The notes under the pieces were generated by a model, which was given only the letters and a program-made list of their open reading frames with translations, did no database searches and was not told the DNA's origin. This document shows positions 28,900 to 38,051 of a stretch of 64,000 nucleotides of DNA, one piece after another (the first letter of the stretch is position 1; every line of letters begins with the position of its first letter). Source of the stretch: Pseudomonadota bacterium (GTDB lineage Bacteria > Pseudomonadota > Gammaproteobacteria > Steroidobacterales > MnTg04); contig JACZVC010000013.1 of the NCBI GenBank assembly GCA_022572885.1, forward strand, positions 1 through 64,000, given 5' to 3'. Both the position numbers and the translations under genes were made by a program.

Positions 28900-30114
28900 T
28901 TGGCGAATTCCGGACAAAATAATCGCGTCGTTTCGGGTATCAGACCGACGGGCGGGACCCACTTGGGCAATTACCATGGCGCGTTGAAAAACTGGGTCGC
29001 CCTGCAGCACGAATACGAATGTTATTTTTTTATCGCTGACTGGCACGCGCTGACCACCCATTATGACGATTCGGCCGATCTGGATAATAATGTCCGGGAG
29101 ATCATCATCGACTGGCTGGCGGCCGGCCTGAACCCGAGCATGTGCACGATGTTTATTCAGTCACGGGTTGTCGAACACGCCGAATTACACCTGCTTTTGT
29201 CGATGTTGACGCCGTTGAGCTGGCTGGAACGTGTGCCGACCTACAAAGACCAGCAGGAAAGACTCAAGAAAAAGGACCTGTCCACCTACGGGTTCCTGGG
29301 TTATCCGCTGCTGCAAAGCGCGGATATCCTGTTGTACCGGCCCGCCTTTGTCCCGGTCGGCGCCGACCAGGTCGCTCACGTGGAAATTACCCGGGAAATT
29401 GCCCGACGCTTTAACCACCTGTACGGTCGCGAGCCGGGGTTTGAAGACAAGGCCAATGATGCGGTCCGGAAACTGGGCGGCAAGAACGCGAAACTGTACC
29501 GGCAGATGCGCAGGAACTACCAGGAAAAGGGCGAGCTGGAGGCGCTGGAAAAGGGCAAGGCGATGGTCATGGATCATGCCAACCTGACCCTGGCGGATCG
29601 CGAACGGTTACTGGGTTACCTGGAAGGCGGCGGGCGCAACATCCTCGTGGAGCCGGAGGTCTTGCTGACCCCGACGCCGAAAGTTCCCGGGCTGGATGGG
29701 CAGAAAATGTCGAAGTCGTACAACAACACGATTGGTTTGCGGGAAGACCCGGATTCGGTCAACAAGAAACTGCTTACTATGCAGACTGATCCGGCAAGAG
29801 TACGGCGAACCGATCCGGGAACGCCGGAGAAATGCCCGGTCTGGGAGTTGCATAAAATATACTCGGACGAGCAGACCCTGGAATGGGTGCAAGAGGGTTG
29901 TACGACCGCTGGAATCGGTTGTATCGATTGCAAGAAGAAACTGATTGACCGGGTGGTGACGGAGATCGAGGAAATGAGGGCGCGCGCCAGTGAATTCGAG
30001 GAAAATCCGGAATTCGTTCGCAGTATCATTGCCGAAGGATGCGAGGACGCAAGAGATGCGGCGCGCGATACCATGGATGAAGTTCGCCACGCCATGGGCC
30101 TGCACTACAGGTAG
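28900..30114 (+). CDS. trpS: Tryptophanyl-tRNA synthetase
   Basis: TrpRS charges tRNA-Trp. The 404-residue protein has VVSGIRPTGGTHLGNYHGAL (HIGH equivalent), FFIADWHALTTHY, and LDGQKMSKSYNNTIGL (KMSKS). It is longer than the 334-residue E. coli enzyme, with an insert containing YRQMRRNYQEKGELEALEKG that resembles the longer TrpRS of Pseudomonas. The TTG at 28900, six bases after GGAG, gives the best start; the frame extends to 28870 inside the M50 gene. Confidence 0.95.
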   Translation: MANSGQNNRVVSGIRPTGGTHLGNYHGALKNWVALQHEYECYFFIADWHALTTHYDDSADLDNNVREIIIDWLAAGLNPSMCTMFIQSRVVEHAELHLLLSMLTPLSWLERVPTYKDQQERLKKKDLSTYGFLGYPLLQSADILLYRPAFVPVGADQVAHVEITREIARRFNHLYGREPGFEDKANDAVRKLGGKNAKLYRQMRRNYQEKGELEALEKGKAMVMDHANLTLADRERLLGYLEGGGRNILVEPEVLLTPTPKVPGLDGQKMSKSYNNTIGLREDPDSVNKKLLTMQTDPARVRRTDPGTPEKCPVWELHKIYSDEQTLEWVQEGCTTAGIGCIDCKKKLIDRVVTEIEEMRARASEFEENPEFVRSIIAEGCEDARDAARDTMDEVRHAMGLHYR

Positions 30115-30126
30115 GCCGGGACTCCG

Positions 30127-31044
30127 ATGGAAGAGAAAAAACCTGATCTGAAACTGGTTCACAGCGGGCCGCCCCCGTTGCATGAGGGTGATGACGGCGG
30201 TATTCCGCAGCAAGGCGAAATGCCGTTCGCGGTAGTCCAGGGCGAAGCAGTTACCGAGTTGCCCAGGGATTTGTATATACCGCCCTACGCACTCGAAGTA
30301 TTCCTGGAAGCGTTTGAAGGTCCGCTTGATCTGCTGCTCTACCTGATCAAACGCCAGAACCTGGATATCCTGGATATTCCGATCGCCGAGATTACCCGCC
30401 AGTATGTGGAGTACATCGAGCTGATGAAAGAGATTCAGCTCGAGCTGGCCGGCGAGTATCTCCTGATGGCGGCGATGCTGGCCGAAATCAAATCACGCAT
30501 GCTGTTGCCACGGCCCGTTGAAAGCGGCGACGAAGAGGATGATCCGCGAGCCGAGCTGGTCAGGAGACTACAAGAGTACGAAAGGTACAAGAAAGGTGCG
30601 GAAGAAATCAGCCGGATGCCGCGCATGGAGAGGGATATTTTCCCGGTTGAAGCGGAACTGGTCGACAAGAAAATCGTTCATGTGCTGCCGGACCTGGACC
30701 TGAAAGAACTGTTGGTCAGTCTGAAAGAGGTGCTGGCAAGGGCCGAGCATTTCGAACATCACCTTATCCATCGAGAGGCATTGTCGGTTCGGCAGCGAAT
30801 GGGTGAGTTGCTGCTCACCATAAAAGGCGACGAATTCGTCGAGTTTAGCCGCTTGTTCGATCCACGCGAGGGGCGCATGGGTGTCGTCGTGACTTTTCTG
30901 GCCCTGCTTGAGTTGTTAAAGGAGCGTCTGGTGGAGTTGGTGCAGGCGGAAAGCTTCGGGCAGATCCATGTCAAGTCGGCAGCAGCGGAAACCGGCGCAA
31001 AGATCGACCCGGATGACCAGGATGCCGACGAGACTAGGGGGTAG
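30127..31044 (+). CDS. scpA: Segregation and condensation protein A
   Basis: ScpA is the kleisin that bridges the SMC heads. The 305-residue protein has an extra 55-residue N-terminal region before the conserved start VFLEAFEGPLDLLLYLIKRQ, then LDILDIPIAEITRQYVEYIE and EYLLMAAMLAEIKSRMLLP. The C-terminal winged helix includes VVVTFLALLELLKERLVELV. It follows trpS by 12 bases and precedes scpB; smc is 10 kb away. Confidence 0.95.
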   Translation: MEEKKPDLKLVHSGPPPLHEGDDGGIPQQGEMPFAVVQGEAVTELPRDLYIPPYALEVFLEAFEGPLDLLLYLIKRQNLDILDIPIAEITRQYVEYIELMKEIQLELAGEYLLMAAMLAEIKSRMLLPRPVESGDEEDDPRAELVRRLQEYERYKKGAEEISRMPRMERDIFPVEAELVDKKIVHVLPDLDLKELLVSLKEVLARAEHFEHHLIHREALSVRQRMGELLLTIKGDEFVEFSRLFDPREGRMGVVVTFLALLELLKERLVELVQAESFGQIHVKSAAAETGAKIDPDDQDADETRG

Positions 31045-31054
31045 GGCTGAAAAA

Positions 31055-31846
31055 ATGGATGAAACGCAAATAAAAAACATTATCGAGGCAGCATTGATGG
31101 CATCGGGCCAGCCGCTGAGCATTGACCGGATGCTGGCGCTGTTTGAAGATGCCGACCGTCCGGAGCGAAAGACCATACGCGAAGTTATAGTAAAGATTCA
31201 GGCGGACTATGCGGACCGTGGGATCAAGCTGAATGAAGTTGCCAGTGGTTATCGAATTCAAGTCAGGACTGCGTATAGCGAATGGGTGTCCCGCTTGTGG
31301 CAGGAGAGGCCGCCTCGCTATTCACGCGCGTTAATGGAAACCATGGCGTTGATTGCCTACCGGCAACCGATTACCCGCGGCGAAATCGAGGAAATCCGCG
31401 GGGTCAGCGTCAGTACAAACATTATCAGGACGCTTCTGGAAAGGAGCTGGGCGCGAGTGGTGGGTCATCGGGATGTGCCGGGAAAACCGGAGATGTTCGG
31501 GACGACGCGTGAATTTCTGGACTATTTTGACCTCAAGAGTCTTGATGAACTGCCGACGCTCGGTGAGATCCAGGATTTTGACAGCCTGAATGTCGAACTG
31601 GATCTGCAGGCGCTGGTTGATCCTGCCATTGCCGGGTCAACGCCGATGGCGGTCAGTGAGGACATGCCATCCGCAGAAACGGGTGAGGAGAGCGCGGCTA
31701 TTCAGGAAACGGACGAGCAGCCTCAACCATTGACGGTCGTCAGCACGGAATCTGCTGCCACCGGGCAGCAGGCAGAAGACCCGGCCGATGTTATCGCATC
31801 GGATCCGAATGCCATTGAGGAGTCCGGTGACAAGTCGATTGCCTGA
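31055..31846 (+). CDS. scpB: Segregation and condensation protein B
   Basis: ScpB dimers bind ScpA in the SMC complex. The product has two winged-helix domains (IIEAALMASGQPLSIDRMLA; MALIAYRQPITRGEIEEIRG; GTTREFLDYFDLKSLDELPT) and a Glu/Ala-rich C-terminal extension of about 70 residues. The ATG at 31055 starts the conserved region. The 3' end overlaps rluB by 20 bases, suggesting coupled translation. Confidence 0.94.
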   Translation: MDETQIKNIIEAALMASGQPLSIDRMLALFEDADRPERKTIREVIVKIQADYADRGIKLNEVASGYRIQVRTAYSEWVSRLWQERPPRYSRALMETMALIAYRQPITRGEIEEIRGVSVSTNIIRTLLERSWARVVGHRDVPGKPEMFGTTREFLDYFDLKSLDELPTLGEIQDFDSLNVELDLQALVDPAIAGSTPMAVSEDMPSAETGEESAAIQETDEQPQPLTVVSTESAATGQQAEDPADVIASDPNAIEESGDKSIA

Positions 31847-32633
31847 CAAGCAACGCATTCAGAAATTCCTTGCGGCTCGGGGCGTCGGTTCGCGACGGCA
31901 GGTGGAACGCTGGATTGCGGATGGCCGCATAAAAATTAACGGGCGTCTCGCGGTCGCTGGCGATCCGGTAAGTCCGGATGACAAAATCCAGATCGATGGC
32001 AAACCGGTAAGCTCCAAAACCCTGGCTGATCATCAGTACCTGATGTATCACAAGCCGGTTGGCGAGATTTGCACGAGAACCGATCCGGCAGGGCGGAAAA
32101 CGGTTTTCGATCGATTGCCGCCGCTAAAAGGCGGCCGCTGGATCAGTGTCGGCCGCCTCGATATCAACACCGATGGCTTGCTTATTTTTACTACCGACGG
32201 TGAATTGGCCAATGCTTTGATGCACCCGTCTCGGGAAGTGGTCCGCGAATACGCGGTCCGGGTGCTCGGTGACCCGGGCGCTGAAAGCATCCAACGGCTG
32301 GTGGACGGCATGGAGCTCGATGACGGGCAAGCGAGGTTCAAGTCGGTGGTCGCCGGGGGCAGCGGCGAGGGTGCTAACCGTTGGTTCCATGTGACCCTGG
32401 CGGAAGGTCGAAACAGGGAAGTCAGGCGCTTGTGGGAGGCGGTTGGCGTGACTGTCAGCCGATTATCTCGTACTCGTTATGGCTCTTTACGCCTGCCGCG
32501 GAACCTGGCGCGGGGACGATACCGGGGTTTATCCGCCCATGAAGTGCGTGGGCTCTACCAGGCCGCTGGCCTGCAGCAAGAGCCCAAGAAACCACAACCG
32601 CGCAAAGCCTCGGCCAGGAGTCGGCGCAAGTAG
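31827..32633 (+). CDS. rluB: 23S rRNA pseudouridine(2605) synthase RluB
   Basis: RluB modifies U2605 of 23S rRNA. The 268-residue protein has an N-terminal S4 domain (RIQKFLAARGVGSRRQVERW), the catalytic segment VGRLDINTDGLLIFTTDGEL with its Asp, and the family motif EGRNREVRRLWEAVGVTVSR. A Lys/Arg-rich tail ends the protein. The GTG at 31827 follows GAGGAG by four bases; its start lies inside scpB. It converges on the yciK frame with a ten-base gap. Confidence 0.93.
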   Translation: MTSRLPDKQRIQKFLAARGVGSRRQVERWIADGRIKINGRLAVAGDPVSPDDKIQIDGKPVSSKTLADHQYLMYHKPVGEICTRTDPAGRKTVFDRLPPLKGGRWISVGRLDINTDGLLIFTTDGELANALMHPSREVVREYAVRVLGDPGAESIQRLVDGMELDDGQARFKSVVAGGSGEGANRWFHVTLAEGRNREVRRLWEAVGVTVSRLSRTRYGSLRLPRNLARGRYRGLSAHEVRGLYQAAGLQQEPKKPQPRKASARSRRK

Positions 32634-32643
32634 ACAGCCAAAC

Positions 32644-33398
32644 TCATGGCTGAGAGTCCACACTCAAATTGCTGACGCCACGGCTGTCCGGCCCGAGAAA
32701 ATAAAGAAACGGCGCCAGTACGTCATCGGGTTGCGCCGATTGAGCGGCGTCTTCGGCCGGAAAAGCAGCGCGTCTTAGTCTTGTGCGGGTCGCACCGGGG
32801 TTGACCGTATTGACCCGGATTGGAATATTCTCGGTTTCGTCGGCCAGAACCTGGGCCAGCCCTTCAATGGCAAATTTTGAAACCGAATAAGCGCCCCAGT
32901 GAGCCCGCCCCTTGCGCCCGACCGTACCGTACTGGAGACGAAAATCACCGACGGATCTGCCGATTTTCTCAATAACGTCATGCCGGCCCGAGTGAGCAGA
33001 AACGGCGCATTGAGATTGACCTGCAAGACCCGGTACCAAAGATAAGGATCATGGTGTTCGATCGGGCTCAGCTCCCCCAGTATCCCGCCGCAATGAACCA
33101 GGCCGTCAAGACGCCCATACTCGTCGCCCAGCACCTCGGTAATTTTCTCGTACTCCGCCCATTCGGTCGTTTCCAGGTTAAAGGGGAAAATGCCCGGGCG
33201 GGGTCCACCGGCTTCGGTAATTTCATCATGCAGGCTTTTCAGGCGGGATACGTTGCGGCCCAGCAACACGATCGTTGCTCCCAGTGCGGCGCATTTGGCG
33301 GCCAGCGCACGGCCTATCCCCTCGGTCACGCCGCTGATCAAAATGACGCGGTCAACCAGCAACTGGTCCGGCGCTGTGTATTTGTCTATACCTCGCAT
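32644..33398 (-). pseudogene. yciK: YciK-type short-chain dehydrogenase, frameshifted
   Basis: From ATG 33398 the frame reads as an SDR: RVILISGVTEGIGRALAAKC (nucleotide-binding Gly motif) and LDGLVHCGGILGELSPIEHH. After VIFVSSTV the reading frame breaks. The remainder (GRKGRAHWGAYSVSKFAIEG, with the catalytic YxxxK) continues in another frame to the stop at 32644. The break coincides with a 5-bp tandem duplication, ACGGT-ACGGT on the minus strand (32921-32930); removing one copy restores a full YciK. It is the last gene of the ubiG operon. Confidence 0.88.
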
Positions 33399-33410
33399 AT
33401 CTCTGCCTGC

Positions 33411-34286
33411 TTAATCCTGCCTGGCAGCTCGTCTGGCTGCCCGCCATGAAACTCGCATCATCTCAAATGCAGACAAAGCCGTCCTGCCCTGAAAAACATC
33501 CTGGTAATCACTGTTGTGCATCTTGTCGAACATGCGCCGGTGCATAGCGAGGTTGGCCGCGGCGAACGGGTGTGTGCTCAGTTTGTTGGCAGCATCATTA
33601 TCCGCGTGGTCCGCAATCTGCTCGCGAGTCAGTTTCCCCAGGAGTCTCATGACTTCAATGGCGGCTGGTTGCGGGTGATCGCTGTTCAGATCCACAACCG
33701 TCAGTCCGGACTCGTCGAGCCACTGCAAGGGCAGGTAAACCTGTCCAACCGCCAGGTTCACCCGCAGGTCGCGTAGCAATTCAATCAGCCTGATCCCCGA
33801 ACCGATGGTCAGCAGCCGGTCTTTTTGATCCGCCGCAAACGCTTTGCCATGCAAGATTTCGGCTTGCAGGGAGAGCAGGCTGCCGCCGCCAAGGCGGCAA
33901 TAATGCAAAAGATCGTCCGGTTTCGGATAGCGGGTCTTCACGAGGTCCATTTGCGCCGCATCGATAATGTTGGCCATCGTTGCCGAGTCGAGCAAGGGTT
34001 CGTCGTGCCCATCGAGCAAGGACTTGCAGACTGGGTGGACGGCGCTGCCCTTAGCGTAACGGCCGATCTCCTCGCGCCACCAGGCCAGTTTTATGCGCGC
34101 AATATCCGGCTCATGGACCCGGTGAACGGCCATCTCGCAAGCGTGGCGAAAAGAAAACAGCGCGTGCAGACGCGCGCGCAGCCCGGCCGATGCATAAAGG
34201 CAGGCGAACCAGTTCAGCGACCCAGGCCGGACGGCTTCCGACAGCAGTGACTGCATGGGGTCTTGCTCGCGAGCCGGGCCGGACAT
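33411..34286 (-). CDS. Squalene/phytoene synthase-fold protein, probable pseudoenzyme
   Basis: The 291-residue protein has the trans-isoprenyl diphosphate synthase-like fold (HALFSFRHACEMAVHRVHEP, IKLAWWREEIGRY, VYLPLQWLDESGL). The two Asp-rich motifs that bind Mg-diphosphate are gone: the first reads EMAVH and the second RDLRVNL where active enzymes have DxxED. This matches the COG1562/NDUFAF6-like branch, which aids respiratory complex I assembly in mitochondria. A non-catalytic role is therefore likely. It sits five bases after rmuC in the ubiG operon. Confidence 0.8.
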   Translation of the reverse strand: MSGPAREQDPMQSLLSEAVRPGSLNWFACLYASAGLRARLHALFSFRHACEMAVHRVHEPDIARIKLAWWREEIGRYAKGSAVHPVCKSLLDGHDEPLLDSATMANIIDAAQMDLVKTRYPKPDDLLHYCRLGGGSLLSLQAEILHGKAFAADQKDRLLTIGSGIRLIELLRDLRVNLAVGQVYLPLQWLDESGLTVVDLNSDHPQPAAIEVMRLLGKLTREQIADHADNDAANKLSTHPFAAANLAMHRRMFDKMHNSDYQDVFQGRTALSAFEMMRVSWRAARRAARQD

Positions 34287-34291
34287 CGTTT

Positions 34292-35605
34292 TCAGGATCC
34301 GGCTGCGTCTTTTTCGTCCGGAGTGTCGTCGTCCTGAGGCGACTGGAGCTGACGCACTGTTTTGTCAACGGGATCGAGTTCGGGCATTTCCCTGGGCGCG
34401 CTAATGCCCATCTCGATAAATTTCCGCGCGCCGGGCAGGACCTGTCGCTCCAGCGATCCCACCGCGCTGTTATAAGCCTCGATACTATTGCCGAGCTGTC
34501 GGCCCAATTTTGACAAGTGGCCGGTAAAGGTCGTGAGCCGGCGATACAAGTCCTGGCCAAGATCTCTGATTTGCTCGGCGTTTTTGGCAAGCGTCATCTG
34601 GCGCCAGCCATAAGCGACCACTTTCAACAGCGCAACCAGGCTGTTGGGTGTAGTCAGCAGGACTTTCTGTTTGATCGCTTCTTCATTGAGGTTGGGTTCC
34701 ATATCCAAAGCGGCTGACAGGAACTGCTCGCCGGGGACGAACAAGATGACGAATTCCGGGCTGCCATCGAATTGCGCCCAATAGTTTTTGCTCGACAACT
34801 CGCGTACCCGTTCGCGCACATGCCTCGCGTGACGTTTCAGGGCGACTTCGCGGCTCTTGGCGTCTTTGGCCGCGGTAGCATCGAGATAGGCATCGAGAGG
34901 CGTCTTGACATCGACCACTACGGTCCTGCCCTCCGGTAAATGAATGATCATGTCCGGGCGCATGGATCCCTCATCGCCGTCGGTCTGGGCCTGTTCCGAG
35001 AAATCGCAGTGATTGACCATGCCAGCCAGTTCCACCACGCGCCGCAGGGTGAGTTCTCCCCACTGGCCACGCACCTCGGGCCGGCGCAGGGCATTGACCA
35101 GGTTTTGCGTTTCTTCCTGCAGTGCCCGGTGACTTCTGCTGACCATTTCCAGTTCCTTGTAGATGCTGCCGTAAGCTTCTTTGCGCTCTTTCTCTATGCG
35201 CAGCAATTGCTCCTCGGTTTTCTTTAGCGCTTCGGCGACCGGTTTGATCAGGGCTGCAATCGCTTGCTCCTTGGCTTGCAGCTGACCGTGCGCTTTTTCC
35301 TGATGGCTGCCGAGATTTTCCTTGGCCAGTTTGAGGAAAGTTTCACTGTGATCGCGGAAGGATTTTCCCGTTTGCTCGATCATGCTGGCAGCCAGCCTTG
35401 TTTCCGCTTGTTTCAGGATTTCCTGCCTCTCTTCGTGCAGCTGGTCCTGCGATTTGAGTTGTGCTTTGAGGGCGCTGTTGCGGGCTCGCATGTGGCCGAT
35501 TTTGTTCAGCAAGTACAAACTGGCGGCCATGGCGCCGACCATGAGGCCAGCGAGGCCCGCCGCAGCCAGGATCCAGAACAGGTTTTGTGTTGCAGCAGCA
35601 GTCAT
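34292..35605 (-). CDS. rmuC: DNA recombination protein RmuC
   Basis: RmuC limits recombination at inverted repeats and has a nuclease-like core. The 437-residue protein has an N-terminal membrane anchor (LFWILAAAGLAGLMVGAMAA), a coiled coil at about 35-165, and the RmuC domain (RGQWGELTLRRVVELAGMVN, PDMIIHLPEGRTVVVDVKTP, YWAQFDGSPEFVILFVPGEQ). The Asp/Lys of VDVKTP resemble the restriction-endonuclease active site. It follows the mupP-like gene by four bases. Confidence 0.94.
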   Translation of the reverse strand: MTAAATQNLFWILAAAGLAGLMVGAMAASLYLLNKIGHMRARNSALKAQLKSQDQLHEERQEILKQAETRLAASMIEQTGKSFRDHSETFLKLAKENLGSHQEKAHGQLQAKEQAIAALIKPVAEALKKTEEQLLRIEKERKEAYGSIYKELEMVSRSHRALQEETQNLVNALRRPEVRGQWGELTLRRVVELAGMVNHCDFSEQAQTDGDEGSMRPDMIIHLPEGRTVVVDVKTPLDAYLDATAAKDAKSREVALKRHARHVRERVRELSSKNYWAQFDGSPEFVILFVPGEQFLSAALDMEPNLNEEAIKQKVLLTTPNSLVALLKVVAYGWRQMTLAKNAEQIRDLGQDLYRRLTTFTGHLSKLGRQLGNSIEAYNSAVGSLERQVLPGARKFIEMGISAPREMPELDPVDKTVRQLQSPQDDDTPDEKDAAGS

Positions 35606-35609
35606 GGGT

Positions 35610-36308
35610 CTATTTTAAGCCAATCAGGCCGCTCAGTTCGCCGGGTTTTTTAATCGTGGCTGCGGCCGGCCATGCCGACGGGTCCGTCCCTGCCGGAATA
35701 TACCCGTATGCAGCCACGATCCCGGCCATATTCGCACTTTCCGCGGCTTCCATATCACGGCTGGCGTCGCCGACATAAACGCACCCTTGCGGTTTTGCGT
35801 TCAGCAGACCGGCCGCATGGAGCAACGGCGCCGGATCGGGCTTGCGCTGCGCCAGCGTGTCGCCGCAGACCAGACAAGCGCTGCGCCGATCGATGCCGAG
35901 ATGCCGCAGCAGCGGCTCGGTCAGCCAGGCGGGCTTGTTGGTCACGATTCCCCAGGCGATGCCGCTGGTATCCAGCCAGTCCAGAACCTCGGCGAAGCCA
36001 TCGAACAATACCGATTGGTGCCCGTTCAAACCGGCATAAATCTCCAGGAACCTTTGTTTGAGCGCCGCAAATTTGTCTTTGTCCGGTTGGCGCGCCCAGG
36101 CAAGGCCAAGCAGCCCGGCAGCGCCTTGCGAGACATGCGGTCGGATTTCCCGATAGGCCATTGGCGCCTTGTTTTCCTCCGCCAGCAACTGGTTTAGCGC
36201 GGCGGCCATATCCGGAGCGGTATCGACCAGGGTCCCATCCAGATCGAGCAGCACGGCCGAAACCAGGATGATGGGCAGCGAGTTCAGGGTGCCTGCTCGC
36301 GACTGCAA
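35610..36308 (-). CDS. mupP: HAD phosphatase, MupP/Gph type
   Basis: The protein has the HAD motifs LLDLDGTLVDT, IVTNKP, and VYVGDASRDMEAAESANMAG. In Pseudomonas the gene directly after ubiG encodes MupP, the N-acetylmuramic acid 6-phosphate phosphatase of cell-wall recycling; the same order here favours that role over phosphoglycolate phosphatase. The start is uncertain: a TTG at 36308 overlaps ubiG by 25 bases, and a GTG at 36254 would begin just before the DLDGT motif. Substrate assignment is inference. Confidence 0.85.
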   Translation of the reverse strand: MQSRAGTLNSLPIILVSAVLLDLDGTLVDTAPDMAAALNQLLAEENKAPMAYREIRPHVSQGAAGLLGLAWARQPDKDKFAALKQRFLEIYAGLNGHQSVLFDGFAEVLDWLDTSGIAWGIVTNKPAWLTEPLLRHLGIDRRSACLVCGDTLAQRKPDPAPLLHAAGLLNAKPQGCVYVGDASRDMEAAESANMAGIVAAYGYIPAGTDPSAWPAAATIKKPGELSGLIGLK

Positions 36309-37012
36309 TGCATCAGGTAGTTGACATCGGTATCGCGCTTGAGCCGAAACCGATCGGTCAGCGGGTTATATGTCATGCCGGTAATGTCGTGGACTGCAAG
36401 CCCGGCATCCCGGCACCAGGCCGCCAATTCGGACGGCCGGATAAATTTGCGATAGTCGTGAGTTCCCTTTGGCAACATGCCGAGCACATATTCGGCGCCA
36501 ATGACTGCCAGCGCATAGGCCTTCGGGTTGCGATTGATGGTAGAGAAAATCACCTGGCCGCCCGGTTTGACCAAGCCCGCGCATGCGCTGACCACCGCAG
36601 ATGGGTCGGGCACGTGCTCGAGCATCTCCAGGCAGGTAACAACGTCAAACTTCTCCGCGTGCGTTTCCAGCAGCTTTTCTGCCGTGGCCAGCAGGTAATC
36701 GACCTGCAGACCGCTTTCCAGCAGGTGCAGCCTGGCCACCTGCAATGGCGCATCGGCCGCGTCCACTCCGGTTACCTCGGCGCCTGCTGCGGCCATCGCT
36801 TCGCTCAGCAAGCCTCCGCCACAGCCAATATCGGCGATAACGGCTCCGCGCAATTCACAGCGTTGCGCAATGTAATCCATCCTTAGCGGATTGAGCCGGT
36901 GCAGCGGCTTGAAATCTCCTTCCGGATCCCACCAGCGCGCCGCCATTGCCGCGAATTTTTTTACTTCGCCGGCATCGACATTGTCCAGGCGAGTTTCTGC
37001 AGGTTCATTCAT
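36284..37012 (-). CDS. ubiG: Ubiquinone biosynthesis O-methyltransferase UbiG
   Basis: UbiG performs both O-methylations in ubiquinone synthesis. The 242-residue protein has AARWWDPEGDFKPLHRLNPL, the SAM-binding motif VIADIGCGGGLLSEAMAAAG, and LEMLEHVPDP with FSTINRNPKAYALAVIGAEY. Length matches E. coli (240). It lies downstream of the mscS-like gene on the minus strand. Confidence 0.96.
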   Translation of the reverse strand: MNEPAETRLDNVDAGEVKKFAAMAARWWDPEGDFKPLHRLNPLRMDYIAQRCELRGAVIADIGCGGGLLSEAMAAAGAEVTGVDAADAPLQVARLHLLESGLQVDYLLATAEKLLETHAEKFDVVTCLEMLEHVPDPSAVVSACAGLVKPGGQVIFSTINRNPKAYALAVIGAEYVLGMLPKGTHDYRKFIRPSELAAWCRDAGLAVHDITGMTYNPLTDRFRLKRDTDVNYLMHCSREQAP

Positions 37013-37033
37013 GGTCCGTCACCGGTATCGAGA

Positions 37034-37861
37034 TTACTCTCCAGCCTTGTATAGATGCACGTCTTGTTGCGGGTAGGGGAGGCTGCAACCACCCTCTTCC
37101 AGGCCCGTTTTGATGTTTTCCAGCAAGTCGCCGCGGGTGGCCGAGTAATCTTCCTTGCGCACCCACGGGCGCACCGCCAGGTCGACGCTGCTGGCGCCCA
37201 GTTCCAAAACGAGGATCACCGGCGCCGGTTCTTTCAGGATTCGCTCATCCGCGCTCAGTATGTCCTCGATGATCTGTTTGGCCGTGCCGATGTTGTCGTC
37301 GTAACCGATGCCGATGACCAGGTCGATCCGCCGCGTGGCCTTGGCCGAGAAATTGGTTATCGTTCCGCCGAAAATCTGCGCGTTGGGGACGATGATTTCC
37401 CGGTTGTCGCCGGTCTTCATGACCGTATTGAATACATTGATCTGTTCCACGGTGCCGGTGGTTCCGCCGGCTTCGACGAAGTCACCGACCTTGAACGGGC
37501 GAAACAGGATCAGCATGATGCCCGATGAAAAGTTCGCCAATGACGACTGCAAGGCCAGGCCGACAGCCAGGCCGGCAGCGCCGAGTATCGCCAGGAACGA
37601 AGTGGTTTTGATGCCGAGCTGATCGACTGCCGCGATGATCACCGCGATCAGCAAGGCGCTGTATACGACGTTGTGCAGGAAATGGGTCAACGTGGCATCG
37701 ACGCCGGCTTTTTCCATCATCTTGTCGATGCCGTTGGCGGCCATTTTGGCGGCCCAGCGACCGACCAGGAAAATCAATGCCGCGAGACCGATCTTTATGG
37801 CCCATGGCATCAGTAGTACGGTTAACTGGCCGGAGGTGATTAATTCATTGAGCTGATCCAT
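37034..37861 (-). CDS. mscS: Small-conductance mechanosensitive channel (MscS type)
   Basis: MscS channels open under membrane tension and release solutes during osmotic downshock. The 275-residue protein has three membrane segments; the third is the Gly/Ala-rich pore helix (TSFLAILGAAGLAVGLALQS). The beta domain follows (GIMLILFRPFKVGDFVEAGG, IIVPNAQIFGGTITNFSAKA), then the alpha/beta cytoplasmic domain. Length matches E. coli MscS (286). It is probably the first gene of the ubiG operon. Confidence 0.92.
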   Translation of the reverse strand: MDQLNELITSGQLTVLLMPWAIKIGLAALIFLVGRWAAKMAANGIDKMMEKAGVDATLTHFLHNVVYSALLIAVIIAAVDQLGIKTTSFLAILGAAGLAVGLALQSSLANFSSGIMLILFRPFKVGDFVEAGGTTGTVEQINVFNTVMKTGDNREIIVPNAQIFGGTITNFSAKATRRIDLVIGIGYDDNIGTAKQIIEDILSADERILKEPAPVILVLELGASSVDLAVRPWVRKEDYSATRGDLLENIKTGLEEGGCSLPYPQQDVHLYKAGE

Positions 37862-37974
37862 TTTTGCTCCAGTGTTTTCTTCGTTTTTTCAGCCGCCTGT
37901 ATATCAGCAGGGATCGTCGACCGGCCGCCGGTTGTCTGCGCGGGTTTATCACGGGAGAACCAGCGGGTCCAGGG

Positions 37975-37984
37975 TATTATAATA
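37975..37984. promoter_or_regulatory. Palindromic -10 between mscS and mtnA
   Basis: TATTATAATA reads TATAAT on both strands, midway in the divergent gap. No good -35 is visible in either direction, so activators or extended contacts would be needed. Weak evidence. Confidence 0.3.
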
Positions 37985-38051
37985 TGTGATCCAGATCGTC
38001 TGTTGAACGATTTGCGCCACCCATTTTATCCAGAGCCAAAGATATTCCGAT

